Source of the DNA: Bradyrhizobium erythrophlei
GTDB lineage: Bacteria > Pseudomonadota > Alphaproteobacteria > Rhizobiales > Xanthobacteraceae
NCBI GenBank assembly: GCA_900129675.1
Contig: FSRD01000001.1
Coordinates: 5,135,501 to 5,199,500, forward strand
Direction of reading: 5' to 3'
Length of the DNA: 64,000 nt
Every line of letters starts with the position of its first letter. The first letter of the stretch is position 1. The position numbers and the translations under genes are program-made. Positions 36,673 to 44,870 of this stretch are shown here, in pieces. The notes beneath the pieces were generated by a model. It saw only the letters and a list, made by a program, of their open reading frames with translations. It was not told the DNA's origin and made no database searches.

Positions 36673-36927
36673 TTAGTCACGGTCATGGATGATGGTTTTG
36701 CGCTCCACGCCCTCACCGCGTTCCTTCTTGATCACCGTGGTACGATCGGTGGGCTCACGTTCCTTGATGACCGTGGTGCGGTCACGATCGCGATCCCGAT
36801 CATAGTCCCGATGGCCTTCGCCGACCGTCACGCCGGCGCCAACCGGGCCAACCTTAACGCCAACCTCGTCCGCCAAAGCCGGGGTAGCCAGCGCGGCAAC
36901 GGTCGCAATCACCAAAGCGTACTTCAT
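36673..36927 (-). CDS. Secreted Asp/Arg-repeat protein, 84 residues
   Basis: MKYALVIATVAALATPALA is a signal peptide. After VGVKVGPVGAGVTVGEGH the rest is made of short charged repeats: DYDRDRDRDR and two units of (D)RTTVIK(E/K)ERE followed by a RKTIIHDRD end. The charge pattern predicts disorder. Similar proteins are annotated only as hypothetical. GGAGAGGAG precedes the ATG. Confidence 0.7.
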   Translation of the reverse strand: MKYALVIATVAALATPALADEVGVKVGPVGAGVTVGEGHRDYDRDRDRDRTTVIKEREPTDRTTVIKKERGEGVERKTIIHDRD

Positions 36928-36960
36928 TTAAATCTCCTCTCCTCGTGATGGTGGAGAGGA

Positions 36961-36985
36961 AATCGCCCGTGAGGCGTGAAGTTCC
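36961..36985 (-). promoter_or_regulatory. GGAAC-N16-GATT promoter
   Basis: Minus strand: GGAAC at 36985-36981 and GATT at 36964-36961, 34 bases before the ATG at 36927. Confidence 0.5.
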
Positions 36986-37090
36986 TGCGACGAAAGCAAA
37001 ATGTCGCGGGAACTATTTTCGGTTTCGAGCTTGCTTGTCTCACGCGATCGCAGTTCGGTTCGGCATCGGGTCACGATGACACGCTCCCCC

Positions 37091-37816
37091 TCACTGCTCC
37101 GCCTTCGCCGGCGCCTGCTCGCCATCCTCTGCTAGGCACCGGATGACGAACGCGGTCCAGTCTCGCGGCAGCACCTTGGCGATATCGGCCTTGCGGCGGC
37201 ATTCGAGTTGCTCGGCTTTTTTGGCGCGGCGTTTTTCTTCGGTGAGCGAGGACTGCCGGATTTTTCGCAACGTGATCGGCGAACCGTCGGACTCGAATTG
37301 CAGTTCGTATTTCTTGCCGTTGGCGGTGGTCGCCGCACAGGAGATGCTGGAGATCGGTGTTTTCGTGATGATCCCGATCTGCTTGCAGCTGCCCGCCGAC
37401 GGTTCGGCCGACGGCACCGGCAGGCCGTCGACCCTCGGCCGGTCCTTGGAATTCAGCAGCATCTTGTCGACTTGCAGCTCGTAGACATTGTCCTGGTCCC
37501 GCCTGCCGTTTTCGCCGGAGAACGAGATGATATGGCTGGCGTCCCTGGGGTCGTCGAGCACGATGGTAAAATGGGCGCGGCCTTGCTGGCTGTGAAAATA
37601 GGCCACCGCCTTGCACGTGAAATCGCGGCCCGCGATCCTGAGCGTGGTGCACTTGCCCGACATCAGCGCGTACATGTCGATATCGGGCTCTTCGTGCTCG
37701 GGCTCGGCCGCGACGGAAACGACCGGCCGCGTGCCGTCGGGTGGCGCGGCCGCCGCCGGAGCCATCGAGATAAAACTCGCAACGGCAAGGAGTTGCCAGC
37801 AGAAGCGCATCGTCAT
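37091..37816 (-). CDS. Secreted hypothetical protein, 241 residues
   Basis: Start at MTMRFCWQLLAVASFISMAP, a signal peptide ending AAA-A. The mature protein has MSGKCTTLRIAGRDFTCKAV, FTIVLDDPRDASHIISFSGE, DKMLLNSKDRPRVDGLPVPS and CKQIGIITKTPISSISCAAT, followed by a Lys/Arg-rich helix (TEEKRRAKKAEQLECRRKAD). Six Cys may form disulphides. I recognise no domain. It lies between a stress-type gene and the flagellar operon and belongs to neither by sequence. Confidence 0.65.
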   Translation of the reverse strand: MTMRFCWQLLAVASFISMAPAAAAPPDGTRPVVSVAAEPEHEEPDIDMYALMSGKCTTLRIAGRDFTCKAVAYFHSQQGRAHFTIVLDDPRDASHIISFSGENGRRDQDNVYELQVDKMLLNSKDRPRVDGLPVPSAEPSAGSCKQIGIITKTPISSISCAATTANGKKYELQFESDGSPITLRKIRQSSLTEEKRRAKKAEQLECRRKADIAKVLPRDWTAFVIRCLAEDGEQAPAKAEQ

Positions 37817-37933
37817 GTCCGGTTTGAAGAAAAGGTTCGCGCAGGTGCCATTTAGCATCAAATTGGTTCGCCTGTTGCCTGAAATTCTCGGCGTTTCGAT
37901 GGAGCCGGGTCCGCCAAAACAACATTGAACCGC

Positions 37934-37978
37934 AAAAAACGACCGCGGCCTTCGCCAGGGGAGCTGGCGAAGGCCGCG
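37934..37978 (-). terminator. Terminator of the flgF-flgH operon
   Basis: CGCGGCCTTCGCCAG (37944-37958) pairs perfectly with CTGGCGAAGGCCGCG (37964-37978), followed on the minus strand by a run of six T. Confidence 0.85.
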
Positions 37979-38040
37979 TTGGTACACATCATCGCGCCTA
38001 GGTTCGCAATGAGGTGTGGGAGCTCGTTATTGAGTGGGCT

Positions 38041-38082
38041 TGATCTCATCCAAAAACCGGTATCCACTTTTTGGGATCATGC
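38041..38082. repeat. Dispersed CCGGTATCCAC hairpin
   Basis: ATCCAAAAA, CCGGTATCCAC loop, TTTTTGGGAT. Hairpins with this loop are scattered in Bradyrhizobium genomes; here it lies just past flgH. Confidence 0.5.
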
Positions 38083-38088
38083 CCTAGG

Positions 38089-38844
38089 CTAGAACGGCAG
38101 CAGAATGTCGGTCACTTGCTGGCCGTAACGTGGCTGCTGGAAGTCGGAGATCTGGCCGCGGCCGCCATAGGCGATGCGGGCCTGCGCGATCTTGCTCGAA
38201 TCGATGGTATTGTCGCTCTGGATGTCCTCTGGACGCACAACACCGGCCACGATCAATTCGCGGATTTCGTAGTTGACGCGGATCTCCTGCTTGCCCTCGA
38301 CCACGAGATTGCCGTTCGGCAAAATCTGGGTAACGACAGCGGCGACATTGGTCTGCAGATTTTCCTGGCGGTTGACCGAGCCCTTGCCGTCGTAGGTGGA
38401 AGAGGAATCGGTGGTCAATATGCGGCCTGGCAAAACCTTTTGCGCCTGCACGCCGAGTGTCTTCGCGCCGATGAAGTCGTCGATCCCGGAATCTTCCTTT
38501 GAGGCCCGGCTGCGCTGGCTCTCGTTGGCGATATTGGCCTTGTCGGTAAAATTCACTGTCACGGTGAGGAGATCGCCAATTCGCGCCGCGCGCTGGTCCT
38601 TGAAGAAGGCTCTGGAGCCGTTTCGCCACAACGAGTTCGCGTTATACGAAGCCTGCTCCGGCTTCGGCATCGGCATCTGCACCGGCTTGTAGCCGGGCTG
38701 CGTGGTCGGATTTTCGATCGCCGTCAGCTTCGGCGTCTCGCCGACCTGGGAGAGACGGTCGATCGCGGAACAACCGCTGGCGAGGGTGCCGAGCCCCAGC
38801 AAGGCGCCGGAGAGGACGATGCGTTTAATACGGGAGACTGACAT
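38089..38844 (-). CDS. flgH: Flagellar L-ring protein FlgH
   Basis: 251 residues. A lipoprotein signal MSVSRIKRIVLSGALLGLGT LASGC with lipobox Cys25 anchors it in the outer membrane. The body matches FlgH: NSLWRNGSRAFFKDQRAARI GDLLTVTVNFTDKANIANES, GKGSVNRQENLQTNVAAVVT QILPNGNLVVEGKQEIRVNY and GVVRPEDIQSDNTIDSSKIA QARIAYGGRGQISDFQQPRY. It forms the L-ring around the rod. Last gene of flgF-flgG-flgA-flgH, five bases after flgA. Confidence 0.95.
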   Translation of the reverse strand: MSVSRIKRIVLSGALLGLGTLASGCSAIDRLSQVGETPKLTAIENPTTQPGYKPVQMPMPKPEQASYNANSLWRNGSRAFFKDQRAARIGDLLTVTVNFTDKANIANESQRSRASKEDSGIDDFIGAKTLGVQAQKVLPGRILTTDSSSTYDGKGSVNRQENLQTNVAAVVTQILPNGNLVVEGKQEIRVNYEIRELIVAGVVRPEDIQSDNTIDSSKIAQARIAYGGRGQISDFQQPRYGQQVTDILLPF

Positions 38845-38849
38845 TTACA

Positions 38850-39929
38850 TTACTCGGTTTTTGGAGCGACTGAACTGACGTTGGCGACGGCGACAGGAGC
38901 GGGGGCGGCGGGCTGGGCGGCTCCGAGCTGTGATGAGGTGGCATCGCTGACCGGTGCGGGGCGCGGGGTCGCGACCGAAATCGTGACCTGGCCGCGGCCG
39001 GTGACGACGCCGGACACGGTGCGCTTGGACTGCAGGTTCGTGACGCTGACGACGTCGCCCTCGGTGCCGTTGTCCATGGCCTTGCCGCGAGCGGTGATAT
39101 AGATCCCGGGTGTTTCATAGATCAGCGTGACGTTCTGGTCGCGCTGCACCAGATCGGGCCTGGCGAGATCGGCGACGCGCAACGCCTGGCCGGCGCGAAG
39201 CTGGCGGCGTGCCTGCATGCCGACGGCGCGGTCGCGGGTTGCAGCGTCAACGCCGACTTCGGCTTTCGGCCGGCGTTCGACCACCACGTCGGAGGATTTC
39301 AGCACTTCCTTGGATTCGACATTGCGCGCCAGCACCGCGGCTTCCACGGTCTCGATCGCAGTGCCGGTAAAGCGCAGCTTGGCCGGCGCGGCGCCGGTCT
39401 CGTTCGCTATTTCGAGCGTGACGTCGAAGCGGCTGCTGCGCGGCTCGTAGCGCACCGAGGTCGCCTGCAGGCTGCCGGTATTGGAGGCGTCGAGGCGGAT
39501 ATCGCCGGGATCGCGATCGAAGGTCAGGCTGAGATTGGCGGCATCGCCGAGGCCGTTCCTGCGTTCCAGCGCATGCGCGACCTGGCTCTCGATGTCCTTG
39601 CCCTCGAGCGTGCGGGCGAGCCGCGTCACCGAAATCTCCTTGATATCCCGCGTGTCGACGCCGATCACCTGATGCGCCCGCAATGCGGACAGCACCTGCG
39701 AGACCGGCAGCGCGCCGGTCGTGCCCAGATCGGGCGCGCGATAGATTGCGATCTGCGCGGCGCTGCCGGCATTGTCGATGACGTCGCCGATCCGCACGAT
39801 ATCGCCCGACACCGTGACGCTGGCGCGCAGCACCGGGGTTGCGATGATTTCGTCGCGGGTCTGGGCTGCGGCCGCCGTTGCCGGGGCTGCGAGCAGGGCG
39901 GCTGCGAGGAGGAGCGAGCGGGCGATCAT
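38850..39929 (-). CDS. flgA: Flagellar P-ring assembly chaperone FlgA
   Basis: 359 residues, longer than the enterobacterial protein. Signal peptide MIARSLLLAAALLAAPATAA. The N-terminal half has ASVTVSGDIVRIGDVIDNAG; the C-terminal SAF/ChapFlgA domain has EVLKSSDVVVERRPKAEVGV, DRAVGMQARRQLRAGQALRV ADLARPDLVQRDQNVTLIYE TPGIYITARGKAMDNGTEGD and VVSVTNLQSKRTVSGVVTGR. FlgA escorts FlgI subunits in the periplasm. The Pro/Ala tail after VISVATPRPAP-like sequence is an extra. Placed between flgG and flgH, as in many alphaproteobacteria. Confidence 0.93.
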   Translation of the reverse strand: MIARSLLLAAALLAAPATAAAAQTRDEIIATPVLRASVTVSGDIVRIGDVIDNAGSAAQIAIYRAPDLGTTGALPVSQVLSALRAHQVIGVDTRDIKEISVTRLARTLEGKDIESQVAHALERRNGLGDAANLSLTFDRDPGDIRLDASNTGSLQATSVRYEPRSSRFDVTLEIANETGAAPAKLRFTGTAIETVEAAVLARNVESKEVLKSSDVVVERRPKAEVGVDAATRDRAVGMQARRQLRAGQALRVADLARPDLVQRDQNVTLIYETPGIYITARGKAMDNGTEGDVVSVTNLQSKRTVSGVVTGRGQVTISVATPRPAPVSDATSSQLGAAQPAAPAPVAVANVSSVAPKTE

Positions 39930-39938
39930 GTGCTTTCC

Positions 39939-40727
39939 TCAGCGGAACAGGGCAGTAGCGGATTGCAGCATCTGGTCGGCCGCGCTGACGACTTTTGCGT
40001 TCATCTCGTAGGCGCGTTGTGCTGCGATCAAATCGGAAATTTCCGAGACCACTTCGACGTTGGCCTGTTCGAGGTTGGACTGCTGCATGTCGCCAAAGCC
40101 GTCGGTGTTGGCGATGCCGTCCTGCGGCACGCCGGAGGCCGGCGTATCCGTGAACAAATTGTCGCCGATCGGCTGCAGGCCGGCCTTGTTGATGAAGCGG
40201 GTCAGGCCGATCTGGCCGACCGTGGTCGGCGTGGTCGAACCCGGCAGCGTTACCGAGAGCTGGCCCTGCGCGTTGATGGTGATGCCCGAGGCGTTCTGCG
40301 GGATCGTGATGGTCGGCTGCACCGGGTTGCCCTGCGCGTTGACGACGCGGCCGGTGTTGTCCATCTGGAACGAGCCGTCGCGGGTGTAGGCAAAGGTGCC
40401 GTCCGGCATCTGGATCTTGAAGAAGCCTTCGCCGCGGATCGCGATGTCGAGATCGTTGCCGGTCGCCGCCAGCGTGCCCTGGCTCATCAGCCGCGGCGTG
40501 CCGACGGTTTTGACGCCGCCGCCGAGGTCGACGCCGACCGGCAGGATAGTGCCCTGGTCGGAGGCCTGCGCGCCGACCCGGCGCACGTGATCGTAGATCA
40601 GGTCCTGGAACGCGGCGCGCTGCTTCTTGTAGCCGGTGGTGCGCAGGTTGGCGATGTTGTTGGAGATCACCTGAACGTTGAGTTCCTGTGCCGCCATTCC
40701 GGTCGCTGCGGTATAAAGAGCGCGCAT
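39939..40727 (-). CDS. flgG: Flagellar distal rod protein FlgG
   Basis: 262 residues, the standard length. MRALYTAATGMAAQELNVQV ISNNIANLRTTGYKKQRAAF is the rod-family start; LDIAIRGEGFFKIQMPDGTF AYTRDGSFQMDNTGRVVNAQ GNPVQP the core; NVEVVSEISDLIAAQRAYEM NAKVVSAADQMLQSATALFR the C-terminal helix. It is secreted by the flagellar export system without a cleaved signal and forms the distal rod. Fourteen bases after flgF. Confidence 0.97.
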   Translation of the reverse strand: MRALYTAATGMAAQELNVQVISNNIANLRTTGYKKQRAAFQDLIYDHVRRVGAQASDQGTILPVGVDLGGGVKTVGTPRLMSQGTLAATGNDLDIAIRGEGFFKIQMPDGTFAYTRDGSFQMDNTGRVVNAQGNPVQPTITIPQNASGITINAQGQLSVTLPGSTTPTTVGQIGLTRFINKAGLQPIGDNLFTDTPASGVPQDGIANTDGFGDMQQSNLEQANVEVVSEISDLIAAQRAYEMNAKVVSAADQMLQSATALFR

Positions 40728-40741
40728 CGGTCAGTCTCCCC

Positions 40742-41506
40742 TTAAGCCGGAACGTCGGCGAGTTTCTCGATGGCGGATTTGTGCAAGTCGCTCTGCTGCT
40801 GCAGCAGCGTCGAAATCTGGGTGTAGGTGCGCGTGATCTCGATCATGCGGCTCATCTCGGTCACCGAATTGACGTTCGATTTCTCGATAAAGCCCTGGCG
40901 CACGCGCGAGGTGGTGTCCGGCTGCGCGGCGGTGCCGGTGCCGGCCGAATAGAGGTTGGAGCCTTCCTTCAGCAGCTTCTGCGCATCGGCAAAGCTCACC
41001 ATCCGCAGCTTGCCGCGGACCGAGTCGGTGCGGCCGATGCCTTCCTGCACCGTGACATAGCCGTCGGCGGCGATGCTGATGTCATGGTCGGTCGGCTGGA
41101 ACACGATCGGGCCGGAGGCGCCGAGCACGGGATTGCCGCTGACGGTCACGAGCTGGCCCTGGTTGTTGATCTGCAGGCCGCCGTCGCGGGTGTAGCGCTC
41201 GCCGGCCGGGGTCTGCACCACCAGGAAGCCGGCGCCGTCGATCGCGACGTCGAGCGGGTTCCTGGTCTGCTCGGTATTGCCGGGTGCGAAATCGTGGAAG
41301 GTGCCGCGGTCCTGCACGAAGGAGACGCGGCGGTCGGTCGAGGCGAAATTATCCTCATGCGCGCCCGACCGCAGATATTCCTCGAACAGCGAGCGGTCGG
41401 CCTTGAAACCTGACGTGTTGACGTTCGCAACGTTGTTGGCAACGACATCCATCTGCCGTTCCAGCGTCATCTGCCGCGATAGTCCGACGAGAAGCGTATT
41501 CTCCAT
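40742..41506 (-). CDS. flgF: Flagellar proximal rod protein FlgF
   Basis: 254 residues starting MENTLLVGLSRQMTLERQMD VVANNVANVNTSGFKADRSL. The core NPLDVAIDGAGFLVVQTPAG ERYTRDGGLQINNQGQLVTV and the C-terminal VNSVTEMSRMIEITRTYTQI STLLQQQ are FlgF features. Upstream in-frame codons (from 41572) lack similarity; the chosen Met follows AGGGGAG. It is the first gene of the minus-strand operon, diverging from fliL. Confidence 0.95.
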   Translation of the reverse strand: MENTLLVGLSRQMTLERQMDVVANNVANVNTSGFKADRSLFEEYLRSGAHEDNFASTDRRVSFVQDRGTFHDFAPGNTEQTRNPLDVAIDGAGFLVVQTPAGERYTRDGGLQINNQGQLVTVSGNPVLGASGPIVFQPTDHDISIAADGYVTVQEGIGRTDSVRGKLRMVSFADAQKLLKEGSNLYSAGTGTAAQPDTTSRVRQGFIEKSNVNSVTEMSRMIEITRTYTQISTLLQQQSDLHKSAIEKLADVPA

Positions 41507-41884
41507 CGGTGGTTCTCCCCTCCAAATCGATCCGTGCGCGGCTCTCCCAAGCGTTGCTGGCGGATCTGGCAAACCGTGCAGGGCTCTCCCAAGCCCCTAG
41601 GGTTCGCCGACTTATCAGCGAAAGCCGTGCCAAGTCGAAAAATATTGATTTTTGAATGGCTTGGGTGTTTTGCAGGGGTAGACCGAGGGCGGCAGAAAGG
41701 TCTTGTTGACCATGTTTGCCCGGCAGTTTTTTCCTAGTGGCAGGGCAATGGAAAGGTTCCGTTAACCATTATTACCCTACCGTTGCACCGGTAGAGAGCG
41801 CGTGTGCGCTGGCGGCATTTGTATCGCGTCCTAAAGCCCGGCAGGCGGCAATCGCGTTCGTTCTCCTGATGAGCGGGCGGGGCA
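41507..41884. promoter_or_regulatory. Divergent flagellar promoter region
   Basis: 378 bases between flgF and fliL. AT-rich stretches (AAAAATATTGATTTTT near 41641; GTTAACCATTATTACCC near 41760) are the likely promoter areas. I cannot assign a sigma factor: no convincing sigma-54 GG-N10-GC pair or clear sigma-28 site is evident. Confidence 0.4.
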
Positions 41885-42379
41885 ATGGCGGACAACGAAG
41901 CAGAAGGCGCGGCCGACGGCGCCGAAGGCTCCCCTGCGAAAAAGGGCAAGCTCAAGCTGATGATCGCCGCGGTGGGATTCATCGCCATCCTCGGCGCCGG
42001 CGCGGGCTGGTTCTTCTTCATGCGCGGCGGTCACGGCGAGGAGGCGCATGCCGAAGCGCTGCCGCCGAAGCCGCCGGCCTTTGTCGAAGTACCGGACATG
42101 ATGGTCAATCTGGTCGGCGCGCCGGGCGAGCGGGTGCAATATCTCAAAGTGAAGATCGTGCTCGAGGTCAAGGAAGAGAAGCAGGCCGAGTCCATCAAGC
42201 CGTCGCTGCCGCGCGTCACCGATCTGTTCCAGACGTACTTGCGCGAATTGCGGCCGTCCGATCTGAACGGTTCGGCCGGACTGTTTCGCCTCAAGGAAGA
42301 GCTGACCAAGCGGGTGAATTCGGCGGTATCGCCCAATCAGGTCAGCGCGGTGCTGTTCAAGGAAGTTCTCGTCCAGTGA
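41885..42379 (+). CDS. fliL: Flagellar basal body protein FliL
   Basis: 164 residues. A charged cytoplasmic N-terminus (MADNEAEGAADGAEGSPAKK GKLK), one membrane helix (LMIAAVGFIAILGAGAGWFF F) and a periplasmic domain with PDMMVNLVGAPGERVQYLKV, KIVLEVKEEKQAESIKPSLP RVTDLFQTYLRELRPSDLNG and RVNSAVSPNQVSAVLFKEVL VQ. FliL associates with the stator and supports torque. First gene of the plus-strand flagellar operon, 18 bases before fliM. Confidence 0.95.
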   Translation: MADNEAEGAADGAEGSPAKKGKLKLMIAAVGFIAILGAGAGWFFFMRGGHGEEAHAEALPPKPPAFVEVPDMMVNLVGAPGERVQYLKVKIVLEVKEEKQAESIKPSLPRVTDLFQTYLRELRPSDLNGSAGLFRLKEELTKRVNSAVSPNQVSAVLFKEVLVQ

Positions 42380-42397
42380 CGAGACGGATGTAGAATC

Positions 42398-43600
42398 ATG
42401 GCTGGCAACAACGATCAGGTCGATCAGGACGCAATTGCCGCGCAATGGGAAGCCTCGCTGGATTCCGAGGATCCGGCGGAGGCCGCGGAAGCGGCTGCGG
42501 CCAATGAACTCTCCGAGAGCATGGCGCTGCAATGGGCCGCCATGGTCGAGGACGGCAGCCGCGAGTTCGGCAACAAGAACTCCGGCGAGCGGGTGCTGTC
42601 GCAGGAGGAGATCGACAATTTGCTCGGCTTCACCGTCGGCGACGTCAATCTCGACGACCATTCCGGCATCCGCGCCATCATCGATTCGGCGATGGTGTCC
42701 TACGAGCGTCTGCCGATGCTCGAAATCGTGTTCGACCGCCTGGTGCGGCTGATGACCACGAGCCTGCGCAACTTCACCTCAGACAACGTCGAAGTCTCGC
42801 TCGACCGCATCACCTCGGTGCGGTTCGGCGACTACATGAATTCGATCCCGCTGCCGGCCGTGCTCTCGGTGTTCAAGGCCGAGGAGTGGGAAAATTTCGG
42901 CCTCGCCACCGTGGATTCCAGCCTGATCTATTCGATCATCGACGTGCTGCTCGGCGGCCGCCGCGGCCAGACCTCGATGCGGATCGAAGGTCGGCCCTAC
43001 ACCACGATCGAAACCAATCTGGTCAAGCGGCTGGTCGAGGTCGTGCTGTCCGACGCCGAGCAGGCGTTCCGGCCGCTGTCGCCGGTGACGTTCTCGATCG
43101 ACCGGCTGGAAACCAATCCGCGCTTTGCCGCCATCAGTCGTCCGGCCAACGCCGCGATCCTGGTGCGGCTGCGCATCGACATGGAAGACCGCGGCGGCAA
43201 TATCGAGCTGCTGCTGCCCTATGCGACCATCGAGCCGATCCGGCCGGTGCTGTTGCAGATGTTCATGGGCGAAAAATTCGGCCGCGACCCGATCTGGGAG
43301 GGCCATTTCGCCACCGAGGTGGCGCAGGCCGAGATCGCGGTCGATGCCGTGCTGTACGAGGCCGATATCCCGCTGAAGCAGCTGATGAAGCTCAAGGTCG
43401 GCGACACCCTGCCGCTGGAAATGCGCGCCGATGCGCTGGTCTCGGTTCGCTGCGGCAACGTCGTCCTGACCGAAGGCCGCATGGGCCGGGTCGGCGATCG
43501 CGTCGCCATTCGCGTTACCAAGCAGTTGCGCAAGCCGAATACCACCTTCGCGATGTTCGAGAAGGCCGACGAGCAAACCAAGTTGATGGAGGCACCATGA
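42398..43600 (+). CDS. fliM: Flagellar motor switch protein FliM
   Basis: 400 residues, longer than the enterobacterial protein. The CheY-binding motif LSQEEIDNLLGF starts near residue 68 rather than at the N-terminus, after an acidic Ala/Glu-rich extension. The middle domain follows (SMVSYERLPMLEIVFDRLVR-like segment, LRNFTSDNVEVSLDRITSVR FGDYMNSIPLPAVLSVFKAE), then the SpoA surface-presentation domain (IPLKQLMKLKVGDTLPLEMR ADALVSVRCGNVVLTEGRMG). FliM is the C-ring switch contacted by phosphorylated CheY. Its stop overlaps the next start (ATGA). Confidence 0.96.
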   Translation: MAGNNDQVDQDAIAAQWEASLDSEDPAEAAEAAAANELSESMALQWAAMVEDGSREFGNKNSGERVLSQEEIDNLLGFTVGDVNLDDHSGIRAIIDSAMVSYERLPMLEIVFDRLVRLMTTSLRNFTSDNVEVSLDRITSVRFGDYMNSIPLPAVLSVFKAEEWENFGLATVDSSLIYSIIDVLLGGRRGQTSMRIEGRPYTTIETNLVKRLVEVVLSDAEQAFRPLSPVTFSIDRLETNPRFAAISRPANAAILVRLRIDMEDRGGNIELLLPYATIEPIRPVLLQMFMGEKFGRDPIWEGHFATEVAQAEIAVDAVLYEADIPLKQLMKLKVGDTLPLEMRADALVSVRCGNVVLTEGRMGRVGDRVAIRVTKQLRKPNTTFAMFEKADEQTKLMEAP

Positions 43601-44034
43601 GTCATTCCTTTGGAATTGCGATCGAAAGCCTGGTGGCGGTGCTGCTGATGCTCACGACCGGCTATTGCATGCTGCTCAACGCCCGCCTGAAGCGCCTGAA
43701 GGCGGACGAACATTCGCTGAAAGCGACGATCGGCGAACTGATCACGGCGACCGAAATCGCCGAGCGCGCGATCGGCGGCCTCAAGCATACCGTTCGCGAC
43801 GTCAACGAGAATCTCGGGAGCCAGCTGACCGCCGCGGCGCAGATGTCGGCGCATCTGAAGAACCAGCTCGCCGAAGGCGACGGCGTGATCCGGCGGCTGT
43901 CCAGGATCGCGGCCGCCGCGCGGCCCTCGTCGGAGCCGGCTGAGGCGGCGCCCAAGGTTTCGGCCGCCAAGGCGGTCGCCGCGGCGGCACAGGCGTTCTC
44001 CGACCGCCGAAGGGCCGATGGCCTCGCCGCATGA
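43597..44034 (+). CDS. DUF6468 flagellar-operon membrane protein
   Basis: 145 residues starting at the ATG overlapping the fliM stop. One N-terminal membrane helix (IAIESLVAVLLMLTTGYCML), then a coiled-coil-prone helix LLNARLKRLKADEHSLKATI GELITATEIAERAIGGLKHT VRDVNENLGSQLTAAAQMSA, and an Ala/Pro tail. This is the DUF6468 family, found between fliM and motE in alphaproteobacteria; role unknown but likely at the stator or switch. Its stop overlaps the next start. Confidence 0.88.
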   Translation: MSHSFGIAIESLVAVLLMLTTGYCMLLNARLKRLKADEHSLKATIGELITATEIAERAIGGLKHTVRDVNENLGSQLTAAAQMSAHLKNQLAEGDGVIRRLSRIAAAARPSSEPAEAAPKVSAAKAVAAAAQAFSDRRRADGLAA

Positions 44035-44825
44035 AATCCTTCCGTGACATTCGCGTCATTCCCGTCGTCCTGGTCGCGGTCTTCGGCCTTGCGGTGCTGA
44101 AGATCGCCGGCCTGGTGCTCGATGGAGGATATGTCTTCGACTACGATCCGAACTCGACCCAAAAGTCATGGGCACAGGAAACCATCAACTTCCCGGGCGG
44201 CCCAAAGGCAAATTCCAGGATCGATCTGAAGGGCGATTCCGATATCACCGGTTCGGTGCAGGAAAAGCCCAAGGAAGAGGCGCCGAAGCCGGCGGCACCT
44301 GCGACCGAAGCGCCCAAGCCCGACGGCGTCATGGTCTATCCCGAGCAGGCGCAGGGGGTGTCGCCGTCGGAGCGTGCGATCCTCGAGCGGCTGCAGGCGC
44401 GGCGCCAGGAACTGGAGACGCGCGCCCGCGAAATCGACATCCGGGAAAACCTGCTCAAGTCGGCCGAGAAACGCATCGAGTCGCGGGTCGAGGAGATGAA
44501 GGCCACCGAGGCGCGGATCACGACCGCGACCGGACAAAAGGCCGAAGTCGAAGCCGCGCGCATGAAGGGCATCATCACCATGTATGAGGCCATGAAGCCA
44601 AAGGACGCCGCCAAGGTGTTCGACCGGTTGGAAATGTCGGTGCTGTTCGAAATCGCCTCCCAGATCGCCCCGCGCAAGATGTCCGACATCCTCGGCCTGA
44701 TGCAGCCGGAAGCGGCCGAACGGCTGACCGTCGAGATGGCGCGCCGGGCCAATCCGGACCGCTCCGCCTCCAGCGCCGATCTGCCCAAGATCGAAGGCAA
44801 GATGCTGTCGCAAAAGCCCAATTAA
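44031..44825 (+). CDS. motE: MotE-like stator chaperone
   Basis: 264 residues. One membrane helix near the N-terminus (IPVVLVAVFGLAVLKIAGLV L), a Pro/Lys/Ala-rich periplasmic linker, a long coiled coil (ERAILERLQARRQELETRAR EIDIRENLLKSAEKRIESRV EEMKATEARI) and a C-terminal MgtE-N-like domain (GIITMYEAMKPKDAAKVFDR LEMSVLFEIASQIAPRKMSD ILGLMQPEAAERLTVEMARR). This is the MotE layout, a chaperone that helps MotC fold in rhizobia. The position after fliL-fliM supports it; the symbol rests on domain order. Confidence 0.85.
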   Translation: MKSFRDIRVIPVVLVAVFGLAVLKIAGLVLDGGYVFDYDPNSTQKSWAQETINFPGGPKANSRIDLKGDSDITGSVQEKPKEEAPKPAAPATEAPKPDGVMVYPEQAQGVSPSERAILERLQARRQELETRAREIDIRENLLKSAEKRIESRVEEMKATEARITTATGQKAEVEAARMKGIITMYEAMKPKDAAKVFDRLEMSVLFEIASQIAPRKMSDILGLMQPEAAERLTVEMARRANPDRSASSADLPKIEGKMLSQKPN

Positions 44826-44870
44826 CGCGGATATTTAACAAAGCCTTAAGCCGGCCAATTCAAGATTCAA

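Noticed and set aside
42532..44034. 500-codon plus-strand frame overlapping fliM
   Set aside because: It is a frame shadow of fliM and the DUF6468 gene, rich in Arg and without any family feature.
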